Source: Micromonospora peucetia (GTDB lineage: Bacteria; Actinomycetota; Actinomycetes; Mycobacteriales; Micromonosporaceae). From it: DNA of 64,000 bases. How positions within the stretch are numbered: the stretch's first letter is position 1; each line of letters begins with the position of its first letter. The translations under genes and the position numbers were made by a program. The stretch lies in assembly GCF_900091625.1 (NCBI RefSeq), contig NZ_FMIC01000002.1, forward strand, positions 2,046,001-2,110,000. Direction: 5' to 3'. Shown here piece after piece: positions 45,655-54,935 of this stretch. The notes under the pieces are model-generated. The model made no database searches and was not told the origin of the DNA. It saw only the letters and a list, made by a program, of their open reading frames with translations.

Positions 45655-47403
45655 TCAGCGACCCAGCCGCCGACGGATCATGCCCACGACCTCGGTGATC
45701 TCGCCGATCCGCAGGACCATGGCCAGCCCGAGGTAGGTCCCGCCGATCACCGCGCCGCCGACCACGAGTTGGACGATCGCCTCCAGCCGGGTCGGCGTGT
45801 CGTCGCCCGGCAGCAGCTTGACCACGATCAGGCCGACCACCGCCGCGCCGAGCGCCGCGACCGCGACCCGGGCCAGGGTCCGCAGGATCCCGCCGAGGCC
45901 GATCCGGCCGATCCGTGGGCGGAGCAGCCAGGCGGAGGCTATCGCAGCGGCCAGGTACGAGACGGCGTTTCCGATCATCATTCCGGCGGCGGCGAAGTGG
46001 GCGGCGAAGGCTGCGAAGAGGACGATCTGCACGCCGATCCGTAGCGCCACCACCGGGATGTTGATCAGCGCTGGGGTGCGGGTGTCAGGAAGCGCGTAGA
46101 AGGCGAAGTTGAAGAGCTGGCTGACCGCGAACGGAACCAGCGCGAGCGCGGCGACCAGCAGCACCACCGAGGTGTCGGCCGCGTTGTCGTCGCTGAACGC
46201 GCCATAGCGGAACAGCATCACCGACAGCGGCGTGGCCAGCACGGCGTAGCAGACGGCGATCGGGGCCAGCACGGCAGAAACCGTCCGGGTGCCCCGGGAC
46301 AGGTCGGCGGCGACGTCGGCGTACCGGCCGTCCGCGGCAGCGGCGCTCATCCGAGGCATCAGTGCGGTGATGATCGAGACGGCGATGATGCCGTGCGCCA
46401 TCATCAACAGCAGGAAGACGTTGTTGTAGATCAGCGCGCCAGCGTCCCCGTCGCCTGCCCTGTTCAGCAGGTTGAACAGCACGATCAGTCCGACCTGGCT
46501 GACCGCGACGTAGCAGAACATCCAGGCGCCGAGCCGGCCCAGTTCACTCAGGCCCAGGGCGCGGAAATCGAAGCGGAGCCTCCAGCGGAAGCCGACCTTG
46601 CGCAGCGCCGGCAGCAGGCCGATGACCTGGATGGCCACGCCGAGCAGCGTGCCGCCGCTGATCAGGATGATCCGCCCGGCGGTCATCTGCTCCGGCCGGA
46701 TGATCTCCGCGCCGAAGATCGCGATGTAGAGGCCGGCGGTGGCGATCACCACCAGGTTGTTCAGGATCGGCGCCCACATCGGGGCGGCGAAGTGACCCCG
46801 GGTGTTCAGCACCGCGCTGATCAGCGCGCTGAGGCCGGCGAAGAAGATCATCGGCAGCATCAGGTACGACAGGTAGGTGACCAGTTCCCGGTAATCGTCG
46901 CCCCGGGTGTCGCTGGTGTAGAGCGCGGTCAGCAGCGGCGCGGCGGCCACCGCGAGCAGCGCGGCCCCGGCCAGTGTGACCACCGCCAGAGTGAGCAGCC
47001 GCTGGGCGTACGCCTGGCCGCCGTCGGCATCGGCCTTGCGCCGGCGCACCAGCACCGGGATCAGGACACTGGTGAGGATGCCGCCGAGCAGGAACTCGTA
47101 GACCATTCCCGGCAGGATCTGCGCGGTGGTGTAGGCGTCACCGACCAGCGCGCCGCCCAGCGCCGCGGTCAGCACCAGGGTGCGCAGGAAACCCGTACCG
47201 CGGCTGACCAGGCTGCCGATCGCCATCACCGCGCTGTTGGTCGCGGCGCTGGCCTCGCCCACCTGCTCCTGCGGTGGCGCGACCGACTCCATCGCCGGCT
47301 GGTTGAGCGGCTCGGCGGAGATGAACGTGGCGTCGTCCGACGGCCGGCCGGACGCGGCGCCGCCCTGGGCGGCGTTCGCGCTGCGGTAGAGACCGCCGCT
47401 CAT
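45655..47403 (-). CDS. murJ: Lipid II flippase MurJ
   Basis: A 582-aa MOP-superfamily flippase with about 14 transmembrane helices. A 50-residue cytoplasmic lead precedes NSAVMAIGSLVSRGTGFLRT, the conserved first helix. GDAYTTAQILPGMVYEFLLGGILTSVLIPVLVRRR follows, with the catalytic-type Arg pattern of MurJ. No pseudokinase domain is fused at the C-terminus, unlike mycobacterial MviN. ATG 47403; divergent from the CCA-adding enzyme with 132 nt between. Confidence 0.93.
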   Translation of the reverse strand: MSGGLYRSANAAQGGAASGRPSDDATFISAEPLNQPAMESVAPPQEQVGEASAATNSAVMAIGSLVSRGTGFLRTLVLTAALGGALVGDAYTTAQILPGMVYEFLLGGILTSVLIPVLVRRRKADADGGQAYAQRLLTLAVVTLAGAALLAVAAAPLLTALYTSDTRGDDYRELVTYLSYLMLPMIFFAGLSALISAVLNTRGHFAAPMWAPILNNLVVIATAGLYIAIFGAEIIRPEQMTAGRIILISGGTLLGVAIQVIGLLPALRKVGFRWRLRFDFRALGLSELGRLGAWMFCYVAVSQVGLIVLFNLLNRAGDGDAGALIYNNVFLLLMMAHGIIAVSIITALMPRMSAAAADGRYADVAADLSRGTRTVSAVLAPIAVCYAVLATPLSVMLFRYGAFSDDNAADTSVVLLVAALALVPFAVSQLFNFAFYALPDTRTPALINIPVVALRIGVQIVLFAAFAAHFAAAGMMIGNAVSYLAAAIASAWLLRPRIGRIGLGGILRTLARVAVAALGAAVVGLIVVKLLPGDDTPTRLEAIVQLVVGGAVIGGTYLGLAMVLRIGEITEVVGMIRRRLGR

Positions 47404-47535
47404 CTTGTCGCCTCCAAGGCAGGGGTACGTCGGAGCCGGGCCCGGGCCCGCACGTCACAGACGATAGTCAACGGCCACCCGTTACCCGCGCCCGGCGGAC
47501 CACATCCCTGCCGGGACCGATAGTCTGGCGCTCCC

Positions 47536-48996
47536 ATGTCCGAAGCCTCCGCTCCCCACGCCGCCGACCGCCGCGAACTCACCGCCGCACAGCGCAACGC
47601 CGTCGCCGAACTGCTCCGGGTCTCCCCGGTCGCCGACGAGTTGGGCCGCCGGTTCGCGCGGGCCGGCCACGAGCTGCACCTGGTGGGCGGTTCGGTACGC
47701 GACGCCCTGCTCGGCCGACTCGGTGACGATCTCGACTTCTGCACCGACGCGCACCCCGACGAGACCCTGGGCATCGTGCGCGGCTGGGCCGAGTCGATCT
47801 GGGAGACCGGCCGGGAGTTCGGCACCATCGGGTGCCAGCGTGACGGGCTGCGGCTGGAGATCACCACCTACCGCGCCGAGTCCTACGACCAGGTCAGCCG
47901 CAACCCGGTGGTCGAGTACGGCACCGACCTCGCCGAGGACCTGAGGCGGCGCGACTTCACCATCAACGCGATGGCGGTCAGCCTGCCCGAGCACCGGTTC
48001 ACCGACCCGCACGGCGGGCTGGACGACCTGGCCGCCAAGGTGATCCGCACCCCGGGCACCCCGGCGGAGTCCTTCGGCGACGACCCGCTGCGGATGCTGC
48101 GCGCGGCCCGGTTCGCCGCCCAACTGCGCTTCGCGGTGCACCCCGACGCGTACGCGGCGATGACCCGGATGGCCGCCGACCTGGACCGGATCACCGCCGA
48201 GCGGATCCGCGACGAGTTCACCAAGCTGCTCTGCGGCGCGGACCCGATCACCGGGCTGCGGCTGCTGGTCGACACGGGGCTCGCCGAGCACTTCCTGCCG
48301 GAGCTGACCGGGCTGAAGCTGGAGATCGACGAGCACGCCCAGCACAAGGACGTCTACGAGCACACCCTCACCGTGGTGAGCAACGCCGTCTCGTACGAGA
48401 CCGAGGGCCCGGACTTCATCCTGCGGATGGCCGCGCTGATGCACGACGTCGGAAAGCCGGCGACGAAGGCGGTGGGCCCGGACGCCCGGGTCAGCTTCCA
48501 CCACCACGAGGTGGTCGGTGCCCGGCTCACCAAGGCCCGGATGAAGGCGCTGCGCTACCCGAAGGAGATCATCGCCAAGGTCACCACGCTGGTGGCGCTG
48601 CACCTGCGCTTCTACGGCTACGGGCGGGGCGAGTGGACCGACTCGGCGGTGCGCCGCTACGTCGCGGACGCCGGCGACCTGCTGCCGCGCCTGCACAAGC
48701 TGACCCGGTCGGACTGCACCACCCGCAACCGGCGCAAGGCGGCCCAGCTCGCCGCCGACTACGACGCGCTGGAGGAGCGGATCGCCCGGATCTCCGCCGA
48801 GGAGGACCTGGCCCGGGTCCGGCCCGACCTGGACGGCAACGCGATCATGGAGCTGCTGGGCGTGCCGCCGGGGCCCGTCGTCGGGCAGGCCTGGAAGCAC
48901 CTGAAGGAGCTGCGCCTGGAGCGTGGCCCGCTGGACCGCGACGAGGCCGAGGCGGAGCTGCTGCGCTGGGCCCGCGACGAGGGCATCATCGACTAG
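47536..48996 (+). CDS. pcnA: CCA-adding tRNA nucleotidyltransferase
   Basis: A 486-aa class II nucleotidyltransferase. The head has VGGSVRDALLGRLGDDLDFCTDA (catalytic DxD) and LRRRDFTINAMA. An RNA-binding region contains DDPLRMLRAARFAAQL. An HD domain follows (MAALMHDVGKPATK, FHHHEVVGARL). It adds or repairs the 3' CCA of tRNAs; tRNA-Ile in this window lacks an encoded CCA and needs it. In many actinobacteria a NUDIX gene and a large DUF6049 membrane protein gene lie between this gene and murJ; they are absent here. Confidence 0.95.
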   Translation: MSEASAPHAADRRELTAAQRNAVAELLRVSPVADELGRRFARAGHELHLVGGSVRDALLGRLGDDLDFCTDAHPDETLGIVRGWAESIWETGREFGTIGCQRDGLRLEITTYRAESYDQVSRNPVVEYGTDLAEDLRRRDFTINAMAVSLPEHRFTDPHGGLDDLAAKVIRTPGTPAESFGDDPLRMLRAARFAAQLRFAVHPDAYAAMTRMAADLDRITAERIRDEFTKLLCGADPITGLRLLVDTGLAEHFLPELTGLKLEIDEHAQHKDVYEHTLTVVSNAVSYETEGPDFILRMAALMHDVGKPATKAVGPDARVSFHHHEVVGARLTKARMKALRYPKEIIAKVTTLVALHLRFYGYGRGEWTDSAVRRYVADAGDLLPRLHKLTRSDCTTRNRRKAAQLAADYDALEERIARISAEEDLARVRPDLDGNAIMELLGVPPGPVVGQAWKHLKELRLERGPLDRDEAEAELLRWARDEGIID

Positions 48997-49039
48997 TCCG
49001 TGGCTGCGGCCCGGCGCGGGCCGGGCACGACGTACACGA

Positions 49040-49075
49040 ACAGGGCGCCGCCCCCAGCCGGGGACGGCGCCCTGT
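49040..49075 (+). terminator. Terminator after the CCA-adding enzyme gene
   Basis: ACAGGGCGCCG (49040-49050) pairs with CGGCGCCCTGT (49065-49075), 11 bp, between converging genes. Confidence 0.75.
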
Positions 49076-49110
49076 GTGGCGTCAGTGGGTTCGACCGCTG
49101 CCGGGTCGCG

Positions 49111-50628
49111 TCAGCGGGCTTCGACCGCCGTGCCGTCGACCGGCGGCTTGCCGTTGCCGGCGGTCGTCGACGCGGAGCCGAGCTTCGCGAGCAGGCCCGC
49201 CAGGTCGATGCCGGTCAGGTCGCTGCCGAGTTGGAGCCCCTGGGCGACGTTGCCAGCCACCGACTTGGTCAGGGACGAGGCGCCGTCGGTGGAGATGACG
49301 GTCAGCTTGTCGATCGCACCGATCGGGGCGCTGGCCGCCTCGACCACCTGCGGCAGCATCTTGACCAGCAGGTCCAGCACCGCGGCCTCGCCGTACGCCG
49401 CGAACGCCTCGGCCTTGCGGGCCATCGCGTCGGCCTCGGCCTGCCCCTTGGCCAGGATGGCCGCGGCCTCGGCCGTGCCCTCCCGCTCGACCGCCTCGGC
49501 GATGGCGGAGCGGCGGCGCTGTTCGGCCTCGCCCTCCTTGGCGCCCTCGATCGCGTTGGCCTCGGCCAGGGCGGCCCGGCGGGCCCGCTCGCCCTCACCG
49601 GTGAGCCGGGCCTGCTCGGCGGAGGCCTGGGCGGCGGCGATGACGGCCTGACGCTGCGCGTCGGCGTTCAACACAGCCGCGTTGCGGGAGGCCTCGGCCT
49701 CCTGTTCCACCTTGTAGCGGGCGGCGTCGGCCGGCTTGCGTACCTCGGTGTCGAGTTGCCGCTGCTTGAGCTCCGCGTTGCGCTCGGCGACCTTCTGCTG
49801 CTCGGAGAGGATCGCCTGGTCCCGTTCGGCCTGGGCCAGCGGTCCGGCGGCGGCGGCCTTCGCCTTGGCCGCGTCGATCTCCGCCTGGATGGCAGCCTGC
49901 TTCAGCGACAGGTTCCGGTTGGCCACGGCGATCGCCTCCTCGGCGAGCAGCCGTTCCTGCTCGGCCTGCTGCCGGGCACGCGCCTCGGCGATGGCCGCGT
50001 CCTTGAGTACCCGGGCCGCCTCCGGCCGACCCAGGTCCTGCAGGTAGGAGCCCTCGGCCAGGATGTCCTGGAGCTGGAAGGTGTCCAGCACGAGGCCCTG
50101 GTTGGTCATCGAGTGCTCGGCCTCCTCGGCGACCGCGCTGGCGAACGCCGCCCGGTCCCGGATGACCTCCTCGACGGTGAGCCGGCCGACGATCGAGCGC
50201 AGCGCGCCGGCCAGCACCTCCCGGGTGAAGTCCTCGATCTCGTCCTGCTGGTGCAGGAAGCGCTGCGCGGCGGCGCGGATGGCGTCCTCGGTGCCGCCGA
50301 CCTTGACGATCGCGACGCCGTGCAGGTCGGCGCGGATGCCCTGCTTGCTGACCGCGCCCTTGATACCGACGTCGATCCGCCGGCTGGACAGGTCGAGGGA
50401 CTGGAGCTTCTGCACCACGGGCAGGACGAAGACGGACGCGCCGAGCACGACCTTCTGCCCGGAGTTGTCGGTCGACCGGCCGCCGTCGGCGGTCTGCGTG
50501 GTGCGGCCCTTGCGGCCGGTGACGATGAAGGCCTCGTTCGGCCCGGCGACCTTGATCCGGGAGAGCACGAAGAGCACGAGCACGAGGACGAGGAGGAACG
50601 CGCCGCCGATGGCGATGAGAAGGGGCAT
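49111..50628 (-). CDS. Flotillin-like SPFH/band 7 protein
   Basis: A 505-aa membrane scaffold. An N-terminal helix (LLIAIGGAFLLVLVLVLFVL) is followed by the SPFH domain (about 28-200: VAGPNEAFIVTG, DLSSRRIDVGIKG). A long Ala/Glu-rich coiled coil (about 210-420) then has repeated AEAxA segments, and a flotillin tail with LPQVVEAASAPIGAIDKLTVIS. Flotillins organise membrane microdomains. The gene lies directly downstream of the NfeD-like gene, the usual flotillin-NfeD pairing. Confidence 0.92.
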   Translation of the reverse strand: MPLLIAIGGAFLLVLVLVLFVLSRIKVAGPNEAFIVTGRKGRTTQTADGGRSTDNSGQKVVLGASVFVLPVVQKLQSLDLSSRRIDVGIKGAVSKQGIRADLHGVAIVKVGGTEDAIRAAAQRFLHQQDEIEDFTREVLAGALRSIVGRLTVEEVIRDRAAFASAVAEEAEHSMTNQGLVLDTFQLQDILAEGSYLQDLGRPEAARVLKDAAIAEARARQQAEQERLLAEEAIAVANRNLSLKQAAIQAEIDAAKAKAAAAGPLAQAERDQAILSEQQKVAERNAELKQRQLDTEVRKPADAARYKVEQEAEASRNAAVLNADAQRQAVIAAAQASAEQARLTGEGERARRAALAEANAIEGAKEGEAEQRRRSAIAEAVEREGTAEAAAILAKGQAEADAMARKAEAFAAYGEAAVLDLLVKMLPQVVEAASAPIGAIDKLTVISTDGASSLTKSVAGNVAQGLQLGSDLTGIDLAGLLAKLGSASTTAGNGKPPVDGTAVEAR

Positions 50629-50657
50629 GTGACCGTCCTGTTTCTTCTTGAGGGGGT

Positions 50658-51179
50658 TCAGTAGGTCTCGACGTACACGCTGGTCTCGCTGAGCGCCTCG
50701 ACCACGAAGATCTGGGCGCCGACCGGGATCGGTCGGTCGGCGCGAGCGTTGAGCTTGACCGGCTGGCCGGCCACCCGGACCCGGACCTCGCCGTAGCCGT
50801 CGGCGGGCACCGGGGTGACCACCAGGCCGAGTGCGCCGACCAGGTGGTGGCGGGTGGGGGTGGGATCGGTGCGCATGTCACGGGCCGCCCGGCTCAGCCG
50901 GGCCGCGGCCCAGGCGGTGGGCACGGCCGCGACGACGCCGCCGGCCAGGGCCAGCGCGATCATGCCGGGGGTACGCCCACCGAGCAGTTCGTTGACGATC
51001 GCGGCGCCGAAACCGAGGGCCCCGGTGAACCCGGCGACCGCCTCCACCGACACCGGACCGTCGAAGTCCGGGTTGCCGAAATGGAGCAGCTCGGCACCGA
51101 GCAGGGCGAGCGCCAGCACCGCGACGCCCGTGCCGCCGATGATGAGGAAGATCAGGGTCCCCGTGGCCACGGCCTGCAC
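50658..51179 (-). CDS. NfeD-like membrane protein
   Basis: About 173 aa with three or four hydrophobic helices, then a soluble OB-fold-like C-terminal domain (LVGALGLVVTPVPADGYGEVRVRVAGQPVKLNARAD, ending VEALSETSVYVETY). This is the layout of NfeD partners of flotillin. The start is uncertain: GTG 51179 has GAGG 10 nt upstream, while a TTG at 51197 gives 179 aa. Spacing to the flotillin gene is 29 nt. Confidence 0.78.
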   Translation of the reverse strand: MQAVATGTLIFLIIGGTGVAVLALALLGAELLHFGNPDFDGPVSVEAVAGFTGALGFGAAIVNELLGGRTPGMIALALAGGVVAAVPTAWAAARLSRAARDMRTDPTPTRHHLVGALGLVVTPVPADGYGEVRVRVAGQPVKLNARADRPIPVGAQIFVVEALSETSVYVETY

Positions 51180-51219
51180 GATATCGGTGCCTCGCAACGC
51201 GGACCGGGGCGCCGGCCGC

Positions 51220-52359
51220 TCAGCGGGGCGCGACCGCCAGGGTCAGATTGACACCCAGCGAAGCGGGGAGGGCCTGCCGCGCCAGTTCCCGTCCGTCGAG
51301 GTCGACCAGCACCATCTCGGCCGTCCCTCCGACGCGGTGCAGCAGCCGGTCGTCGGCCACCCACACCGCGTTCTCGGCGGGAGCCGGGCCGATCACCCGC
51401 CCGGTCGCCACCTCGGCCAGCTGCGGTCCGTCCTGGCCCTTGATCACCACGAGCCGTCCGTCCGGTGACCACGACCAGGGGCCGGCGGGGTCGCCCGGGA
51501 CGGGCACGAACCGGCTCGGTCGGCCGTCCGCGACGGAGAAGAACTGCACGCCCCGGCGCGGGTGCGGCCGTCCCTCCGACCGGGGTGAGTCGGGATCGGT
51601 CTGCTGGAGCGCGACCTCCCGGCCGTCTCGGCCCCAGGTGAAGAAGCAATAGTCGGTGCAGAAGTACCGGTCGGTGTCCACCGGGAAGGTGCGGTAGGCG
51701 CCGGTGGCCGCGTCGAGCACGCCGAGGGAGAACCCGCCGCTCTCCTTGTCCGACACGGTCAGCGCCAGCTGCCGTCCGTCCGGCGACCAGTGCGGGGTCA
51801 TGATGTGGGTGCCGGTGCGGATCCAGCGGACCATCCCGTCGCGCAGGCCGAGCAGGCCGATCTGGCCGGCGCGTTCGTAGTCGACCACGGCGGCGACGCC
51901 GCCTCGGGGCGCGGCCCACACCTCCTCGTACCGGCGGTCGGCGGCGACGTACCGGCCGCGGTCGCGGTCCAGGGCGTACCCCTGCTCGGCGGGGGTGCCG
52001 GTGGAGCTGGCGCCGGTGAGCACCCAGCCGCCGGGCAGCGTCACGGTCGCCTGCGTCCAGTCGCCGGCCGGGGCGGGTGCGACGGGCACCGTGGGCGGGG
52101 CGGCCGACGCCGACGCCGCCGGGGCGTCGACCGGCGCCCAGGTGGCTGTGTCCTGGGCTGCGTCGGGTCGCAGCCAGACGTACGGCCCGACGAGGGCGAC
52201 CAGCGCCGCGAGGGCGCCGCCGGCCGCAGCCGTGCGACGTCGGCGACGCAGCCGTCGGCCCTGCCGCAGGGCCCGGCCGGCGAGGTCGGGCGCCGTCCGG
52301 GCCTCGGCCGCCATCTCCCGTACGGCGGAACGCAGCACGTCCTCCCCGGAGCCGCTCAT
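51220..52359 (-). CDS. Membrane-anchored WD40-like protein, partner of a SigE-family sigma factor
   Basis: A 379-aa protein. The N-terminal 40 residues are helical and Arg-rich, followed by one transmembrane helix (AAAGGALAALVALVGPYVWL) and an extracytoplasmic beta-propeller-like domain with PD40-type repeats (THIMTPHWSPDGRQLAL, PWSWSPDGRLVVI). Two cysteines (FCTDYC) may form a disulfide. The start ATG overlaps the sigma gene stop by 4 nt, so it is probably its regulator or sensor. Confidence 0.8.
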   Translation of the reverse strand: MSGSGEDVLRSAVREMAAEARTAPDLAGRALRQGRRLRRRRRTAAAGGALAALVALVGPYVWLRPDAAQDTATWAPVDAPAASASAAPPTVPVAPAPAGDWTQATVTLPGGWVLTGASSTGTPAEQGYALDRDRGRYVAADRRYEEVWAAPRGGVAAVVDYERAGQIGLLGLRDGMVRWIRTGTHIMTPHWSPDGRQLALTVSDKESGGFSLGVLDAATGAYRTFPVDTDRYFCTDYCFFTWGRDGREVALQQTDPDSPRSEGRPHPRRGVQFFSVADGRPSRFVPVPGDPAGPWSWSPDGRLVVIKGQDGPQLAEVATGRVIGPAPAENAVWVADDRLLHRVGGTAEMVLVDLDGRELARQALPASLGVNLTLAVAPR

Positions 52360-52871
52360 CGGACCTCCTCAGTGACGCTGTCGTCGAGGGCGGGCACCAG
52401 TTGCCGCAGTCTGGCCAGTGCTTTCGACGTCTGGCTGGCGACCGTGCCGGCCCGACAGCCGAGCAGCGCGGCGGTCTGTTCGACGCTGAGGTCCTCCAGG
52501 TAGCGCAGGGTCAGCACGGCCCGCTGCCGGGGCGGCAGCGACAGCAGCGCGTCGCGCAGCAGCATCCGCAGGTCGGCGTCCTGCCCGCTGTCCCGGCTGA
52601 CGACCCGCTCGGGCAGCACCGCGACCGGCACCTCCGGCCGCCGGGACCGGCGCCGCCATCCCGACACCTGGTCGTGGTAGAGGATCCGTCGTACGTACGG
52701 CTCGGCGTCGCCGCGGATCCGGGACCACCGGGCGTACGCCTTGGCCAGCGCATTCTGCAACAGGTCCTCGGCGCTGTGCTGGTCGCCGGCCAGGACGTAC
52801 GCGATGCGTAGCAGGATGTCCCCCCGTTCGTTGACGAACGCGGTGAACTCCCCGTCGGTCCCTTCAGTCAC
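52356..52871 (-). CDS. SigE-family ECF sigma factor
   Basis: A 171-aa sigma factor of the short actinobacterial SigE family. Region 2: FTAFVNERGDILLRIAYVLAGDQHSAEDLLQNALAKAYARW. Region 4: SLPPRQRAVLTLRYLEDLSVEQTAALLGCRAGTVASQTSKAL. GTG 52871 follows GGAGG at a 5-nt spacing. Coupled to the downstream membrane protein. Confidence 0.92.
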   Translation of the reverse strand: MTEGTDGEFTAFVNERGDILLRIAYVLAGDQHSAEDLLQNALAKAYARWSRIRGDAEPYVRRILYHDQVSGWRRRSRRPEVPVAVLPERVVSRDSGQDADLRMLLRDALLSLPPRQRAVLTLRYLEDLSVEQTAALLGCRAGTVASQTSKALARLRQLVPALDDSVTEEVR

Positions 52872-53027
52872 GGGCACCTCCGGTAGTTCTGACGCCGGCC
52901 GGCGTCCGAACTTTGCCACCGTCCGCAATCTGGCTGTTGACGAGATTTCGGCGGGCCCGGGGCGGGCGACCCGGACCGCCCGGCGGCTCGGACGGAACGA
53001 CGTCGGGCCACCGGGGACAATGGGCGG

Positions 53028-53507
53028 ATGCGTTGGACCGTGCTCGACTCACCCATCGGCGAGTTCTCCGTGGCCACCGACGGAGCCCATGTGTGCCGGG
53101 CCCACTTCGGTCGGGTCGACAAGGCCGCCGAGGAGCCGGGCGACGAGGCGGCCCGGCAGGCCGTGGCGGAGCTGAGGGCCTACTTCGCCGGCGAGCTGAC
53201 CGAGTTCGCCGTGCCGCTGGCGGTGCCGGGCGGTTCCGACTTCGAACGGGGCGTCTGGCGGGAGATGACCGGCATCCCGTACGGGGAGACGCTCACCTAC
53301 GGCGAGGTGGCCCGGCGGTTGGGTGACCGGGGCGCCGCCCGCGCGGTCGGGGTGGCCTGCAACCGGAACCCGATCCCGGTGCTCGTGCCGTGTCACCGGA
53401 TCGTCGGCGCCGGCGGCAAGCTGGTCGGCTTCGGCGGCGGCCTGGACCGCAAGGTGAAGCTGCTGGAGCTGGAGGCCGGGATCGCCCTGCGCCGCGCCTG
53501 GTCGTGA
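53028..53507 (+). CDS. ogt: Methylated-DNA--protein-cysteine methyltransferase
   Basis: A 159-aa suicide repair enzyme that removes O6-alkyl groups from guanine. The acceptor cysteine is Cys122 in VPCHRIVGAGGKLVGFGGG; the helix-turn-helix has TYGEVARRLG and ARAVGVACNRNP. Divergent from the SigE-type gene. Confidence 0.96.
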   Translation: MRWTVLDSPIGEFSVATDGAHVCRAHFGRVDKAAEEPGDEAARQAVAELRAYFAGELTEFAVPLAVPGGSDFERGVWREMTGIPYGETLTYGEVARRLGDRGAARAVGVACNRNPIPVLVPCHRIVGAGGKLVGFGGGLDRKVKLLELEAGIALRRAWS

Positions 53508-53541
53508 CCGATGCGCTCGCGGGGGTCGTAGCGTCGGCGGT

Positions 53542-54072
53542 TCAGCCCGCGACGAGGAACGCGATGCCCAGGCCGATCAGGGTCAGCACCGCGATCCCGC
53601 CACCCGCGATCGCCCCGATCAGCCCGATCTTGGTGTTCCGGTCCATGGCCCGCCGCCAGCCGGACGGGACCAGCACCGAGTCCACCAGCGCGGTCAGCTC
53701 GCGGGAGTCGAACCGGTAGCCGCGCGCCAGGCTGCCGTCGTCGTGGAGGCCTGCGACCACACCGCGCTGGAGGCTCAGTTGGGTGCCCTTGAAGACGTCC
53801 TTGCGGAACGAGGCACCGACCACCTGCCCGTCGAAGCCGAACCGGTAGCTCATCCGCCGGCTCTCCTGATGCCGGGTGTAGATCCGTTTCGCGTCGTCGA
53901 AGCGCAGCACGACGGCGTGGTCGATGGTGAGCCCACTGCGGTGGAACAGGGTGGTCCAGCGCAGGTCGGCCACGTTCAGCCCGATCCGCGCGCCGCCGGG
54001 GAGGGGCGTCACCGCGTACGGGGTGTCGCGGGTCCGTTCCACGAGCCGGGCGACGATCTGCGAAGAGTCCAC
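53542..54072 (-). CDS. Conserved hypothetical C-tail-anchored membrane protein
   Basis: A 176-aa protein. The soluble domain begins VDSSQIVARLVERTRDTPYAV and contains LRWTTLFHRSGLTIDHAVVLRF; a single C-terminal transmembrane helix (IGLIGAIAGGGIAVLTLIGLGIAFLV) ends it. No family is recognised. GTG 54072 is supported by GGGAG upstream. Confidence 0.7.
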   Translation of the reverse strand: MDSSQIVARLVERTRDTPYAVTPLPGGARIGLNVADLRWTTLFHRSGLTIDHAVVLRFDDAKRIYTRHQESRRMSYRFGFDGQVVGASFRKDVFKGTQLSLQRGVVAGLHDDGSLARGYRFDSRELTALVDSVLVPSGWRRAMDRNTKIGLIGAIAGGGIAVLTLIGLGIAFLVAG

Positions 54073-54128
54073 GGTCTGCTCCCGAAGGATGAGGGGCGGT
54101 GAGCTGCTCCGTGCGCACCCCGGCCGGA

Positions 54129-54791
54129 TCAGCTGGGGGCGGGGAGGCAGCCGCCGTCGGCGATGCGGGTGCCGATCTCCACCACGACGTCGCCCGCCCG
54201 GACGTTGCCGAAGACACACGCCTGGCCGGTCCAGCCCGCGAAGACCAGTCCGTCGACGGGGCCGAGGTCGAGCCGGCCCGGCGGCCGCACGTTGACGCCG
54301 GTCAGCCCGGTCGCCACGATCGCCCGCCGGACGGCCTCCTGCCCGGGGTCGTCCTGACCGCCGGCGGTCAGGAGGTTGAGGCTCCTCCGGACTTCCGCAG
54401 CGCAGGATCGGGCACCGCTGGCCGCCTCCGGGCTGAGCGTGCCGCGCTGCCGGAAGCCGTCGTTGGCCGCCTGCTGGCGGCGGAACTCCTCCGCGCGACG
54501 CTGCTCGTCGGTCAGCGGTCCGGGGGGAGGCGATGTGGTGGCCGGAGCGCCGGCACCGGGCCGGCTGGCCTCCCCGGGGCGCGCGGTTGGCGTACCCGCG
54601 CTGACGCAGTCGGCCTCGGCCGGTGCGGAGGTGGCCGGGAGGGCCGATGCCGTGCTGCCTGCCGGTGTGGTCGGACCGGTGCCCGGCGCCGCGCAGCCGG
54701 CGAGGACCGGAAGGAACACCACCGTGCCGGCGACCGCCCCGATCACCCGTCGTGCCGCGCCGCCGAGGCCGGGGCGGGGAAGGGACGTCAC
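54129..54791 (-). CDS. Putative lipoprotein
   Basis: A 220-aa secreted protein with signal peptide and lipobox LAGC (Cys33). A Pro/Thr/Ala-rich linker follows to about residue 90, then a helical segment LTDEQRRAEEFRRQQAANDGF and a folded domain with GTLSPEAASGARSCAAEVRRSL, ending with four cysteines in total. Function unknown. GTG start. It lies upstream of the previous membrane-protein gene by 56 nt and may share its transcript. Confidence 0.75.
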   Translation of the reverse strand: MTSLPRPGLGGAARRVIGAVAGTVVFLPVLAGCAAPGTGPTTPAGSTASALPATSAPAEADCVSAGTPTARPGEASRPGAGAPATTSPPPGPLTDEQRRAEEFRRQQAANDGFRQRGTLSPEAASGARSCAAEVRRSLNLLTAGGQDDPGQEAVRRAIVATGLTGVNVRPPGRLDLGPVDGLVFAGWTGQACVFGNVRAGDVVVEIGTRIADGGCLPAPS

Positions 54792-54882
54792 GGCGACCAG
54801 CCTAACGGCACATCTCCGACCGCTCGACCCCGTGTGACCTCGGGTGGTTGGTGCGCCTACAACGGTGAAGGGCCGGACGCGG

Positions 54883-54914
54883 CGAGGGCCGGGCCCGCAC
54901 GGGCCCGGCCCTCG
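54883..54914 (-). terminator. Terminator after ino1
   Basis: A 15-bp GC-rich hairpin with a minimal loop (arms 54883-54897 and 54900-54914), just after the ino1 stop on the reverse strand. Confidence 0.75.
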
Positions 54915-54935
54915 ATGGTGCTGGTGGTCGGCGCG

